Assembly (NCBI GenBank): GCA_025716815.1
Contig: JAIXMN010000019.1
Location: forward strand, 558,001 to 622,000
DNA length: 64,000 nt
Source: Dichotomocladium elegans
Lineage: Eukaryota > Mucoromycota > Mucoromycetes > Mucorales > Lichtheimiaceae
Reading direction: 5' to 3'
The position numbers were made by a program, and so were the translations under genes. Numbering within the stretch: position 1 is the stretch's first letter; every line of letters begins with the position of its first letter. The notes under the pieces are model-generated. The model was not told the origin of the DNA. It did not search any database and saw only the letters and a list, made by a program, of their open reading frames with translations. Shown here in pieces: positions 32,952-45,455 of this stretch.

Positions 32952-35900
32952 TTATGGATTGTATGCATCCGACGTTTGATCAGATGGGGTTGTCTTTCCG
33001 GAACTGCCGGCAGTCTCTGAAGAAGTTTGACCTTTTGAAGTTACGACAGGCTGTTTTGTCGGATTTTCAGGTTTAGGCACACCTAGTTCGTCTGCCCGGA
33101 TCATTGCCAGATTGATGGACTAAAAAAGAACATGAAAACATGTTATGTGAGTGAGTGAGTGAGCCGGGTTTGATTCGGTCACTCTCGGATTCATCTGCAC
33201 TTTACCATGGAGAGACGGTATTCAAAATCGTATTTCGTGTATTTGAGGGCAGTTGTCCAGAACGACCGTGCTCTCGTCTTGTATTCGAGGCCCCATGAAG
33301 TAACGCCTGCCTCCCAGAATGCAAACGGTGCCACCCACTTGTCAACAATGAGCTTCTCCTTATGGTCAATAATCCAGTTGAGATGGATGATCGCCTCCCG
33401 GTACCGACCCATGGCATTCAGCAACGATGCCTTGATCAGCAGCAACGTTCCCCGCTGCTCAAAGTACTGCGGTGGCGGAGTCTCGGGCAGCAGTTCTCGC
33501 GTGCGTATTCCGTATTCCATCCGCTCAGCGTCCAGGATCCGGTTCAAAGCCTCGTCGACAGTGGTCAGACTTTGATCTAACGAGTGCTCGTCCATGAAAT
33601 GAAATGCATTGAAAATGCAAAGATATTCGATCGCAGCAAGTGTCATGTCCATATCCTGGTATCCCGTTTCCTGGAAAGTCTTGACTTTGCGGAGAACATA
33701 CTGCTCCATCATCGCAACGTTTATCGTCTTTGATCCCACCAGCTCTGGCACCTCCGCATACGCAAGAATGGCCTCAGTGCGGTCGCCCATCATGTCCAGA
33801 CACGCACCTTGCAAGTACCGGAACACTGCAGGAGACCAGAAGCGATCTTTGTAAAGCGTTTCAAACAGCTTGGCAGCTTCCTCCCAATGATGTTGCATCA
33901 TGTAGTTAAACGCAATCTCATAGCTACACATATGGAGAACCTCGACCTCGGCCCATTCGTTCTTGCTGATCTCTGTAGCATATACGAACGATTGAGTCGA
34001 GAGCGATAGGTTTCGTGCCAGCCTGGACGTTCGGCCAGCGAAATAAAGGAAGATCGCAGAATTCGGGTATGTCCGTTGCGCATCGAGAAGCGTCTACAAA
34101 CGGTTCAGTCGCCAGCTGGCTGCTAGGCTATCTTCTTACCTCAATGGCAGGTTGTGTATATTCGGATGACAAAATTTGCGGGCAGAGTGTGGTTTGAACT
34201 GAGTAATAAGCAAGAAGTCTATATTTAATTTCCATTTTTAGCTAGCAATGCTCTCCTCCATCCAGGAAACACAACCACAGCCCGGATTACTTACATAAGG
34301 GATGCCATAGGCGACCGTATCCGTCGACCCTCTAAGCAAAGCTTCAAGAGTGCGAACCCAAGGTGCTTATCTGCCTTCCATCCAAAAGCAGACACAATGC
34401 GAAGGACCTTTTGCGGCAACGAGCTCAACACCAGGTGAACTGTGCCAATGCTGGAGAAAAAAGCGTATCAGCCGCTACCAATCCCGACCCAGAAAGTGGA
34501 CTTACCCAAATTGTATACCAGACACAGTGTCCTGGTCAATAAAGTCATTGTATGTCTGGCCCATACGTTTGTACTCTTGCCATACAAAGCTGTAGCTGAT
34601 GTACGCTACCATGAAGCAAAGGCACATTAGGGTCGGTCCCATGTGATGAATATTTGAGCGTGCCGTTTACCTCGTCTCAAATTGAGACCGCATTTGATGT
34701 ATCCCACAACATTTTCCTGGAGTAGTTGAAGGATCGCAATTTGTAAACAACTCTCAGCCTTGACAACATGGGCGCGCAGAATACCGTTGGGTACAAATTT
34801 TATCTTTTGTTTCTTGATAGATTCGCGCGTGGCCGGCGTCGGGCTCGCCGGCAGGGGAGATGTGTTTCTCGAGTATTTTACATAGTTGTAATACGATGAG
34901 AAATATTGGACAACCGAATCGCCCACATTTCTCTTTGTGGCAGCATCAATTTGTGCTGCTGCCAAGCTGTATGCCCCAAGTAGCACATTGATCGCAGTCT
35001 CTGTGACAGTTGTGTCCATGGTCTTGTACCATCGCACATGAATATTTGTTCTAGCCATTCTATACCTACACAGTCCCCCCTCTCTTTCCTGTCATCCATC
35101 AAATAAAAAAAAACTTACCACCACAGCTAGCAAAAATAAAAAGTCGTATGAGTATATACTCTCTGCTCCTCATTCCAGATATTCTATATGCTAGCTTAAA
35201 TGACAATGCGTTTACCTTTAAGAAATGCCATACTTCCTAATCCAAGCGCATATAGTGGATCTCTGATGCAGCCAACGTCGTCGGTAAATATCGTATCGAC
35301 TCACATAGAAGTTTTCACTACCATTCACTTGCCTCTGTGCTTCCTGTTCAAATAATCGCTTTGCTTTCATGAACCGGTTGTTGAATAAATGTCGTACGGC
35401 ACGCAGGACCGGTTCGTCTTTTATTTTGTGAGTGGGGAGGATGGTCATAAAGGTTATGCAAGAGGCATTTGACAAGCATTTGTAGCCGATATCTTGAAAA
35501 ACACATACCCGCCTTTTCCTGCTCACGAGGGGACAATACGTTGGCCTTTATATCCTTCAGATTGAGGCCATTTAGTACAATAACATTTGCAGTGCTCAGT
35601 GCGTCAACGTCTGGCATATCATCACTTGATCGAGGATCAAAGAGCGGCGCCGGCATGACACCTGGTGTCGGCGGTATGATCTCGCCGTTGAAAGAGTCAT
35701 CTCGCGACGATACACCTTCGCTTTGGTCTGACACAGATGTGCGATCCTCATCACCACTGTGAAGATCTTCAACTTGATGGTTCACAGGGCTCTCCGGTCG
35801 GTCGCTGGTGTTCGGCGCTGCGGCGAGCACCGAGGTCTGCAGCGCACTTATGACGAAGCCGAGCTCTTGCCGTGTCGTGGCGTCTTCTTGACTGTCTTCG

Positions 35901-36082
35901 CTTGTTTCGCTTCCGGTGGAAATATCATCTGCGAAGTCATGGGGATGAATTTCTGGTTCTGATCGCGATGACGGTTGCAGAGATTCCGTCTCCTGATGCA
36001 CGGTTGACTCCGACACCTGTAGACGAACAATTTCAGTCGAGCCGCGTACGGTTGTGGCAGCTTCATCTTTCGAATCATCCAT
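32952..36082 (-). CDS. IML2: IML2/TTC39-type protein (outer-membrane TPR protein)
   Basis: Yeast Iml2 helps clear inclusions linked to lipid droplets; animal TTC39 proteins affect lipid metabolism. Ten exons (36082-35509, 35417-35333, 35262-35216, 35126-35119, 35022-34671, 34605-34506, 34450-34295, 34218-34140, 34093-33206, 33119-32952) give 818 residues. The first 190 residues are acidic and disordered. The family domain then runs AVRHLFNNRFMKAKRLFEQE, DPLYALGLGSMAFLKAVV, VVGYIKCGLNLRRAYISYSF, YNDFIDQDTVSGIQFGIG, HLVLSSLPQKVLRIVSAFGW, followed by TPR-like helices. Exon 4 is only 8 nt. The intron after exon 2 starts with GCAAGT, a GC-AG intron. Every phase closes. The assignment is by family pattern; whether it sits on mitochondria is not shown. 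Confidence 0.9.
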
Positions 36083-37375
36083 TATGTGAGATGTAGTTAT
36101 TTGGGGAGAGAGAAAGGAAGGTGCGTGATTCGTGCCGAGGGTTCAAGGGTCGTACCTGACGATAATTACATGGATTTTTTACAGTGTAACTCCATCCCAT
36201 ATATGGGTTAGATTTCACATGAGTTTCGTAGCAAGAGCTTTCCTTGCCATCACATATTCTTTTCCCCTCCCCACCTCATTCACCAGGTTCCAGGCCGTCT
36301 CGTCTTCCTGCTTCATACGAATGTTTCCAGCCGTTAATGGTCAGGTTAGAGCTAAAGAAAGAGAAAGCCCAAACTTAGAGCAAATGCCAGCATGTTTCCT
36401 CCCGCGTTCACCCCCTTCCTTGTCGTCCCTGTCCCCCCAAAGACCTGCGCTTCGGAGCGCTACTTTCTGACCACCTGCCCCTCTGGGTCGGAGCATAAAA
36501 ACCTCTAGCATTAAATCAAGCATGCTGTCTTCCAGAAAGCGGACTCTCCCTTTGTTTTACGCAAAGCTCCACCTTCTCTATCTCTCTCTTCTTCATATCC
36601 CAACATGTAATATTTTTGGGCACGTTATTGTCACCATTTCGTTCATTAGTAGTCATTATTCATGCTCTTTATTAGCTACTGTAGCTATCTTATCGGTCGG
36701 GAGCAGACGCTTTATCGTGGAATTACTGTATGACGTATGCAAAGTAAAATCATGTCGCAAGAAAATGTACTGAATGTCACATAAATTTGTCGTATGGATA
36801 AAGATACTCGTTAGGCAACAGAAAACATTAGCGCTCCTTCTTACTTATTCTTTAAGTTACCCCGAAGGCAAGCGAGGTGTATCATTGCGGTGACGATGGC
36901 GGAACAGGGAGGAAAGTACGGCGGGGCTTGAGCATCAACGACGGATCAACGGCAACGCCAATAGCAGAAGTAGCGGAAAACGAACGGAAGCTCGACAAAG
37001 CCATGGTGGGTGGAGACCTGCGTGGGTGTAGCCAAATCAAGATCCCACTCAAAGCCCATATTTTCCTTCTCGTGGCACTTGAGTTAAGCTAATATCATTG
37101 TCTACAGAAGATCCGATATATTAGAAGATTAAAGAATGGAACAAGTCGATATGATAGGGATGCACATACCGCTCAAGGCACACGAAAGGGTAAGTATGGG
37201 TTTTGGTAAACAAAAGCATTTGCCCAAGTCCCCATTATTTATAATGGGAGTAATTGAATGATGCATCGTCTTCCTAAGTACCTCTCTGTTCACTTTACCT
37301 GTCAATATCTGTTTATTCATGCTCATTCAATTTTTGTGATGATTCATATATGCTTCTTCTGGCTGCATCTAAAAA
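36083..37375. other. Intergenic region before the GFA1-like pseudogene
   Basis: About 1.3 kb with no recognisable gene. A 71-codon frame at 36877-37092 cannot be tied to GFA1 or anything else. Earlier exons of the pseudogene may have been here but are no longer visible to me. Confidence 0.45.
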
Positions 37376-40300
37376 GGCGCAACTCAATCCGCACCCGCAC
37401 CGTTTTGGTGAAGAATGAATTTACGATCGTCCACAATGGAATCATTAGCAACTATAAGGAGACGAAGACATTCCTTGAAAAGAAAGGGTTCACCTTTGAA
37501 AGCGTCACCGATACAGAATGCGTGGTCAAGTTCACAAAGCTCATTATTGATTCGAATAACATGAGGTCAACCTCCACGTCACTCATCAGATGGTTACCAA
37601 AGTGCCCGAAGGAAGCTTGCGTTTATTTCCAAGAGCAATAAGCACTAACCGAATGAGATCATCGCCGCACGCCGTAGCTCGCTTCTCCCCGTGGAAGTCA
37701 AGGCGGCTCAGAAACTTAAGATGGATTGTGTTGGCATTGAGTTTATCAGCACGCTAACGGCTGCGGAAGTCGCCGCAAGAAAGTATCCTAAATGCAGTCC
37801 GATCTTTTTGCACGCGTTCCTAATGGGGTCTACCGAAGTCTCCGCCGAGTCTAACAGTGATCTGTCGTCCACCCTTTCAAATATTCAGCAATGCCGGGCG
37901 AGATGTTTCCGGAGTGAAGGTAGGCTCCCTCAGCCGATCGATTATTGCTCGCATCAGATGCCTCGGCGATTGTGTTGCACATCAAACGCCTGCTCTCCCT
38001 GCAGGATAGCGGACGTTGCGCATATTCTGAAGGACGCTAGAATATTGTTTGTTGATATAGAATATGCACGTATTAACCGGTGATGGGAAGGGATTTTAGA
38101 GCTTCATATGTATCACCCTCATCGGGACGGACGATGGCTTGTCTAAGTATTGCATTCAAACGTCTAGGGATCGATTTCGCAGAGATTATGAAGGACACAG
38201 TCGAACATTTATGCATTTCTCTCAATCCTTGTCATCTTATTACGGTCAAATCGGCGTGGATCCTCACCCACTTCGTGCTGTTTCATTGGTCTGTACCAAC
38301 CAATGCATCAATGGAATCAATTTTGCTTTCTGCTAGAAACTGTAGAATTTGGGTGTTCTGGTGCTCGCTGCCAGCTTGAGAGGTCATTTTAGAATGTTCA
38401 TTGGGGATGATTTTCTGGCTGCTGTTCAAGATGCTCTTAACGTGGCTGTTTTCTTCTCATGCGTTGAGCACGGCGTACTGTTTGTATCACTTTTGGCACG
38501 CGTTATCATAGCTGTATGGGCGTGGTTGTGCTTGAATTCTCTAGATAGACGGCAAAAGATTTAGTGTTCTCCTTCTCCACCACTTCCCATGTTTAGGCCC
38601 GTGCCATCTTCGAGGAGTTGACAGAGATACCTCCAAAAACTGAACGTGCCTCCGACTTATTGGATAGGAGTATGTCGATATACCATGATGTCGCTCACGT
38701 CTTCGTGTCGCTTCCCGGAGAAACGGCAAATATCATGGTGTCTTTGCGCTCTTTACTACACAGCAATTGGTAGCATGAGCCGAGTCTCAAGTTTGCCTAT
38801 CCTCGCGTTTTGGCTAATGCCATCTCGCTGAATGTTTCATTTGGTGATTAACACCATGAATTGTACGGAATGACAAATAACGTGGATATTCATCGAGATA
38901 TGTCGGCATCAATGGGTTCTTCTTTACCTCCAGTGGCAAACACTTATTGAGACGTATGGCCTTGTATTCAAAATACTCAAGACGGATACATCTTTTTCAC
39001 CGCGTCTTTGGCGTGCACCAGTCCAATTACTTCACGTATGTGTGTCAGTATCATGGAAGACCTCAAAATTGGCGCATCATCTTCAACAATTACAATTTCG
39101 CTCCAGAATCAAAAATCTACATTGATCAACAAAGTTGGAACAAGGCGGACAGGCTCGTCCTGAGCAGCGAAGCACGTTCCATCCACACATCTTACCTCGT
39201 TGGTCGGATGAGACGAGTACATGCTCTAATCCCATCCTCCAACTTCCTATATGCTTTCTCGTGCTTCAAGACATGTTGCCATGACTGGCTTTTGTCAGCC
39301 GTTCACGCTGTCCACCCGCCTTATCCTTAAATTGCGATGGGCTAGCAACAGACATTTTGTCTGCTTAGCTGCACAGAAATGGCAACAGATGACAAAGTAA
39401 GGATAGATCATGCCGATTTTGGTACTGCCGGTTTCCCACCGCTCATCGTTTTTGCATTTAGTCGCGCAAATGTGCGAGCTACGTGTGCCAAGATTAGATT
39501 ACAAGGGCTCACTATAAAAAAAAATACGGTAACGAACAACTGAGGGAAACTTCTTACTGAGAATCTTGTTAATTCCTTTACAATAATGATAATGGTAATG
39601 GTTGAAAATCGATCAATATGTTGATTAAGTACAAGAAACATGTTTTCCTCGAGGTGAAAATCAGTTGTTGTAGTAGAGAGAATGGACAGACGCTTGCATT
39701 GTCTTTTTTGCAACAAAGTATCTGATATTCGGATTTTTGAGCAATCACATTAAGCGATCCAAAGGTGGTTGTTGCGCATCTAAAAATTGTCCATGGACCT
39801 TAATTCCGTGTCAGCAATCAAGGCAAGAAAGCACGCACTGCATATAGTGGAGAGTAATTTCGTACTTCGGGATCATTGTCAGGCCATTATAATGGCTGTC
39901 AAGGACTGCTGCCTGGGTCATCGACAAAATGTGAATGGAACCTCTTGCCTTAGTGTGCTCTGATCAGGGTACTGTTATCGAATACAATGCGCTCACTCAC
40001 CCACGGTTCACGCTTCGCAAATTACTCATGCAATGAACATATTTCAAATTGAATGATGAAGTCTCGTCTACAGCTTGCTGTGTCCATCGGCCAGCCTCTC
40101 GCGAATAAATGATAAACTATAATAATCACCTGACGATCGCCATACGACAGACATCACCCCATTCCTCATTCAGCTTTTCTTATACAATATCGCCATCTCG
40201 ATAAACAATAGACATCTTATCTTGATCACACTTGGCAGGTTCCTCCTCTTCCTCATTTTATTTTAAGTCCGCACTTCACGCTTCTTCCGGCTTTGAGCAC

Positions 40301-41022
40301 AGAGCTCTGTGCGTCGGTATCACGAGGATCGGTAACGCTATTTTCCGTGAGATTCATTGTGGCGTCCATATCAATACCGGCCCGGGGATCGGCGTTGAGT
40401 CTACCAAGGCATACGTACCACAACAAATTGTACTGGTCATGATGGCCATCCAGCTCGCAGAAGACAGACGTTCTATGATCAGGCGCTGCCGAGAGATTAT
40501 CGGTGGGCTATATTGTCTACATGACCAGATCAGAAAAGTTCTCGCAGAGGATGATTATCTCCAGGTAATGGCATGTGACACGCTCTCCAATGAGCGCAGC
40601 CTTCTCGTTATGGGACGTGGCTACCAAACGCCACCTGCCTTGAAGGTGCGCTAAATATTAAGGAGATTTCGTACATGCACAGTGATATCCTTTGTTGGTG
40701 AATTGAAACGCGGCTCGCTGGCATTAGCGGACGAAAATATGTCTGTGATTCTAGTCACAACCAAAGACCCATTGCATCCCAAGATTCAGAGTGTACTGTA
40801 GCAGATGACTGCCCGCAAGGGACAACTTATCATTATCTGTAACGAAGAGGATAACGATCTGATCAAAAGCTAAAGATCATCCGCGTCCGTCAGACAGTGG
40901 ACTGTCTTCGGTCCTTGATAAGCGTCATCCCACCACAGCTCCTGTCTTATTTATCTGGCAGTGTTGTAGGGCGTTGTGTCGTCCTTTCGAGAAAACTCGC
41001 AAGGTCGGTGACCGTTGAGTGA
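37376..41022 (+). pseudogene. Decayed glutamine:fructose-6-phosphate amidotransferase (GFA1) copy
   Basis: GFA1 makes glucosamine-6-phosphate, the first step to UDP-GlcNAc and chitin. This copy is broken. Segments in the right order are: the glutaminase part at about 37380-37640 (EFTIVHNGIISNYKETKTFL, FESVTDTECVVKF); 37660-38085 (IIAARRSSLLPVEVKAAQKL, MGSTEVSAESNSDL, ADVAHILKDARI); the linker (DFAEIMKDTVEH near 38185); the first sugar-isomerase part at 38595-38765 (IFEELTEIP, RASDLLDRS, LPGETANIMVSLR); the second at 40290-40660 (REIHCGVHINTGPGIG, ESTKAYVPQQIVLVM, RSLLVMGRGYQTPPALK); then KEISYMHSD, VGELKRGSLALADENMSVIL, QMTARKGQLIIICNEED and the end LARSVTVE. These sit in several frames with stops between them. 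The N-terminus is missing and about 1.5 kb of unrelated DNA interrupts the SIS domain. Confidence 0.88.
38770..40285. other. 1.5-kb insertion inside the GFA1 pseudogene
   Basis: In GFA1 proteins only a few residues separate the motif at 38750 from the one at 40295. Here about 1.5 kb intervenes. It has short frames (one of 127 codons at 38947-39330) without known motifs, and I found no clear terminal repeats or target duplication. It could be an old mobile element or local rearrangement. Confidence 0.5.
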
Positions 41023-41363
41023 ATCCTTTTCTTGTGTGGATACACAATAACATTATGCGGCTTTTTTCTCCTTTTTCTGCTTGTATTGACCGACTTTCCA
41101 GTCTCCCTTTTTTATCTCGGCTTTTCGCCCCTGTCCAACCAACCCCTCGTCCGACCTAGTAATCCTCTGTTTTTTTGTTTAATCCTTGCACCCCATCTCC
41201 CAGGAACGGGCGCATCTATGCGGTGGATGACGATCGGAGATTTGGATCAAGTTTCATCGCACAGAGCAGTGCCCTCCTTTTTCAACCAAAACGCTATCTT
41301 TCCCCCTGCTCTCGCCTTCTTTCGCTGCTGCTCTTTTTTCTATCTTGTTTCGCCACACAAAGC
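41023..41363. other. Intergenic region before MUB1
   Basis: About 340 bp between the pseudogene end and the Mub1 start. It is T-rich and pyrimidine rich, like a promoter and leader. Frames open through it (41032 and 41175 starts) but the protein family starts later. Confidence 0.45.
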
Positions 41364-43102
41364 ATGCGTGAACCCAACTTTAGTGTACCAGCCCAAAACA
41401 GGGCAACCGTAGTCATCTCATCTACATTGTATGATCGTCGAGCTCTCGATTGCACTGCAACTCTCCCGCTGGTTAATTCTCTCACCCACCTTGCCTATAT
41501 GACCTCGACATCATCCCGTATACGAGAAATCCTTGCTGCCGATGGTGGTCTGGAGCGACTGGTAAAAATTCTTGCCACTTGCCAGCGTACGGACAAGCAC
41601 ACACTCTGGAAGTGGTCGCTTGCTTTTCAGTGTGTAGTCAATATCGGCGTCAGAGGCACGGAGGCCATCCGCAGCCGTGTCGTGGAGACTGGGACTGTAC
41701 ACGTGGTCCTCTCCATCCTCGAAAACTTTTTGAAAGCGCTCGATCAAGCAAGGACGGATAACGAACAGGACCAGCGACAACTAGAACTGCAGCCGCCGGC
41801 ACCGTCCCTGCTGCCTATCGCAACAGCGACAGCATTGGCCCTGCCAGTTGTTCCTCCGACCCATTCCAGGTCCACACCCATTATCGCTTCCGCGAACGCA
41901 TCGTCCTCTTGTTCTCCACGGCGAATTCTCTATACTGGTTCTTCCAGCAACGGCAACAGCAGCAATAGCAACAGCAGCAGCAATAGTAGTGAAAATAGCA
42001 GTAGAATAGAACAACGGTTATTTACCATGGCCCCCAAACGACGCACTTTTCTAACCCGGAGCGCAAAGCCGAAATCCAAACCTGTCGATTCATCCCTTTC
42101 TTCGATACCAATGCTCAATAATCTTTCTGTAGAGGACGTGCTTCACCGAGAGGAGGACATCCTCTTCTCGCTGCAACTGCTGGCTTACCTCTCCAAATAC
42201 CCGCACATTCGTGAATCCTTTCACAAAAACTATTCACACAATGTCTTTTCCGTTGTCGAAAAATTTACGCACCGCCTCCATCCCTCGACGGTTATATACT
42301 GGGCAGGAGTCATCATGCGCAATGCCTGCAGGAAGGATGAAGCACGAGGAGGAATAAGGCAATGTGCATACATGCATTGTGGCAAGTGGGAGCGATTTCC
42401 GCGAGAATTTGCAAAGTGCCGTCGGTGGTAAACGAAGCCGAAAAAAAGGCAATCCGCTTTTCTCAACATTGTGTCGTTTATTTTAGCCGCAAAGCAAAGT
42501 ATTGCTCCAAACAATGTCAATCTAAAGCATGGGGAGAAGGCCATCGATGGTGGTGCGTTGAACGACAACATGCACCTGTTACTACTACCACTACCACTAC
42601 CATTACACCTCCTGCTCCTGCTCCCACTCCTTCTCCTGCTCCTGCTACAGCAACAGGGACCGCAGCCACGCCGACAGTCGCGACAGCTCCAACTGCTGCC
42701 ATCGCGACTCAACCCCAGATCCAACAACAAGACCCTGTTGGCCCGGTCAATGAAGATCACATGATGGATCTTGACCACAGCACAGCAGCCAATATTCTGA
42801 CTATTCCGCTTGATCAACGTCATCCGACAAGCGATATGGATGAGGACCCGCATTTTTCCTCGCCCGACCACCACCATCACCTACAGCACCATACAGCAGC
42901 AGCAGCTTCTACTGAACAACGCCATAGTAGTGTACCCGAGCCAAGCCGCCAGTCCCCATCCTCACGTCTGGGGGACCAGTCCCGTCGATCCCATCGACGA
43001 CACAACTCCCATTTAACACACGACATCCCATCTGGTTCGTCAACCGAAGCAGAAGCGGATGTCGGGGATAGGGGGACGATGATGATGGTAATCGATGGTT
43101 GA
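41364..43102 (+). CDS. MUB1: MYND-type zinc-finger protein Mub1/SamB
   Basis: Mub1 pairs with the ubiquitin ligase Ubr2 to mark the proteasome regulator Rpn4 for degradation; Aspergillus SamB affects development. Exons 41364-42427 and 42487-43102 give 559 residues. The start MREPNFSVPAQNRATVVIS is the conserved family N-terminus, so the frame upstream is not used. An armadillo-like part follows (LVNSLTHLAYMTSTSSRIRE, KWSLAFQCVVNIGVRGTEAI). A Ser/Asn insert lies near residue 195. The zinc-binding MYND finger starts at CAYMHCGKWERFP and continues KCRRCRKAKYCSKQCQSKAW. The intron splits a finger cysteine codon, so correct splicing is needed to make it. The tail is Thr/Pro/Ala rich and disordered. 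Confidence 0.93.
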
Positions 43103-45455
43103 AAGTCTAAAACGGAGCCATGTTCTTTGATGAACCTTATCCCTGTTTCTCTCACACTAAGCTGTGTACATGTATCTACATTTCTCTCACACGCACGCAA
43201 TTGAGTCTTTCTCACGTAACAAAAACAATAGGAGTATATATTAAAATCCACCATCCATCATAATGATCATACCTGCATTTACATTATGAGACCGTTAAAA
43301 TGCCGTCTATGTATGTGTGTATCCATGCCATCCTTCCCTACATACGAGAATGCGTTAGCGCTGTAGGTCTCTTTGGCCGGATGACAAAGTCACTATGTCA
43401 TCCATGTTTTTCAACCAAAGCGGAGTTACACGATTAGCATGCACTCTTATCCTAAAGGAAAACAAGTATCCTCCTCCTCATTTTGAAATCACCTGGAAGG
43501 CTTTCGCGTGCAATCTGGAGATGAGAATTCTCGCTAGTAGTCTTATGGGTGAGCAGCAAGAGCATCACGGTTTTTGTGTGCTCTCAAGGCCTGCTCGAAA
43601 AAAAATACGTGGATGCCAAGTTTCAGCTCTCGGTTGTCTTGTGATGTTCCTGATTAGACATGATCTGCTGACGAAGAAACCCGGCGCGTACTTGGAATTT
43701 GGTGGGGGTGGGGGGGGAGAAGGCCGCGAGGGAGAGAGAGAGAGCATCCTTCAAGTCCAGAAAATACAGTTCCTGCTTTCCGATTGATTCATCAAATGAT
43801 TCTGGAAGGGTTCCCGAGGATAGCGTGGCATGATAACGATTTCATCCAAGAGATCAAACATATAGACAAAGAGAGAGGTGGGATGACCAGGGCACAGAAT
43901 GTATTACGTACAGCAGGTGGGCTTTTTTGTTGCCCATCATGATCGACAAGCAACGCGAGTGCGAGTACCCGGTCTGTCACAAGACGACCCGTCCGTCCGT
44001 TCGTGCCGTGACGGCCTACATATCCTTTTTCCCTGCTCCTCTCTCTCTCTCTCTCTCTCCCGAAAAAAAAGGGCTGGAACGGAAAGGGAGGATATCAGAT
44101 GCACGCATGGCACACATGAGTTCGCAGCCAAGCGCCGCAACCAGCGTAGGAGAGGGTCTTATACGGTGTATCTGTCTCTCTCTCTGTGTGTGTGTATGTG
44201 TATGTGTATAATAAACAGAGGCCTTGCTCTGTACCTCTTTTCTGCCACGTGCCTATACGCTGTTCCGAGATATGGAAACAAAGCCTTTGCGTATGGCATG
44301 CATATCATTAAATTGGCGTGATATCCCAGCGAAAACAATCATGGTCAAAGAGAGAAGGGAATTGAACACATACCCAGCAACGCAACCTGCTGCTAAACAA
44401 CACATTCTGTTTTCCTTGCTCTGTATATGCCCTCTCGGTCCGAGCCTCTAAAACCGGCCGCGGAGGGGAAAAAAGAGGCTCCTTCATTTGTATGCCTCCC
44501 TCTCTTTCATACTGACCAGTTTCGAGGCTGTCTTGTATCTTGCTTTGAAGATCAGCGTCGTGAAACACATAACCCATTGTGTCGCTGACAAGCTGCAGCT
44601 GATGCCCTGGACATGATGTCATCATCGATCTTTGACGCAACAGAAGGTTGGACAGTGTCTGAAGCGGAGCAGACGATGGAAGGGGGCGGCTCATCTCCGT
44701 CAATATGTCCCATGCTTGTGCAACACAAGCTCTGATGATAGAAATATCATGAAGGAGGACACAATGAACAAAAGAAAAAGGACTCCCAATGCTGTCATCA
44801 AGATACGCATCATTCTCCCATCTTACCCGTCCCCTGAATGCAAAAACATTCACATCTATACGGCCTCATTCTCTCTTTGGTTTATCTTCAGCGGGCCGAT
44901 TGAAAATAAGGTATTCTAACGACCGACACCTCAAAAGGGTATAGTACGCGTGATGTTCATTGGTAGATTGTAAACAATGGTTGTCCATGCAACGACTGCA
45001 AAGATGCATTATGATTTCAGGAGTACAACCTAATAGACAGCTTTTTATTGGTGTGCATTCTTATAAAGTATCTATATTTACCTCATAATCACTAATTACT
45101 TTTGTGATAGGTGATGTGCTGGTAGAAAAAGAAAAGGTACCCTGTGAACACATAATCCATTTATTAAGGTCTGCACTACTATTCTCAGTCACCAGATGGA
45201 AGCATTCCCAGACATCTCGCCGTCGTTCTTCTACCCTGATTGTCCCTACCAAAGCCGATTGATACATACAGGAGAAAGAAAAAGGAGGGGGAGGTTAGGA
45301 TTAAACACACACTCGTTGTTGGCTAGAATATCCGGCGGAATTAAACACACCCTGAAGAAAAGGTGATGTGCCACGAGTAAAATCTTCCCAATTACAAGAC
45401 GCTGCCAGCAGTTTGTTGCTGTTCTTCACTTTCTAACCCTTCCGCTCCTTTATCC
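43103..45455. other. 2.35-kb region with unassigned coding-like stretches
   Basis: I cannot assign a gene here. On the minus strand several stretches look coding, listed separately. The rest holds (CT)n near 44040-44060, GT-rich DNA near 44185-44210, and the promoter of the SH3 gene. No known family is visible. Confidence 0.4.
43786..45267 (-). other. Possible unidentified multi-exon gene on the minus strand
   Basis: Several minus-strand stretches could be exons. One starts with ATG at 45267 and reads MYQSALVGTIRVEERRRDVW. Another (44850-44510) reads SDTMGYVFHDADLQSKIQDS. Joining at gtcagt and the next AG extends it to EARTERAYTEQGKQNVLF. A last one (about 43900-43786) reads MFDLLDEIVIMPRYPREPF and ends in a stop. 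A different frame near 44770 could encode a hydrophobic helix (ALGVLFLLFIVSSFMIF). I cannot join these with closed phases, and I recognise no family, so this may be chance or a decayed gene. Confidence 0.2.

Noticed and set aside
35493..35508. A 16-nt intron in IML2 after exon 1
   Set aside because: It keeps the phase but is too short to be spliced. A later acceptor (acaaaataaaag) gives a 91-nt intron with the same phase and removes a stretch that does not fit the family.
36877..37092. N-terminal exon of the GFA1 pseudogene
   Set aside because: The translation does not contain the CGIFGY start or any other GFA1 motif.
41032..41363. Upstream starts for MUB1
   Set aside because: The family N-terminus MREPNFSVP is so well conserved that the ATG at 41364 is clearly the start.
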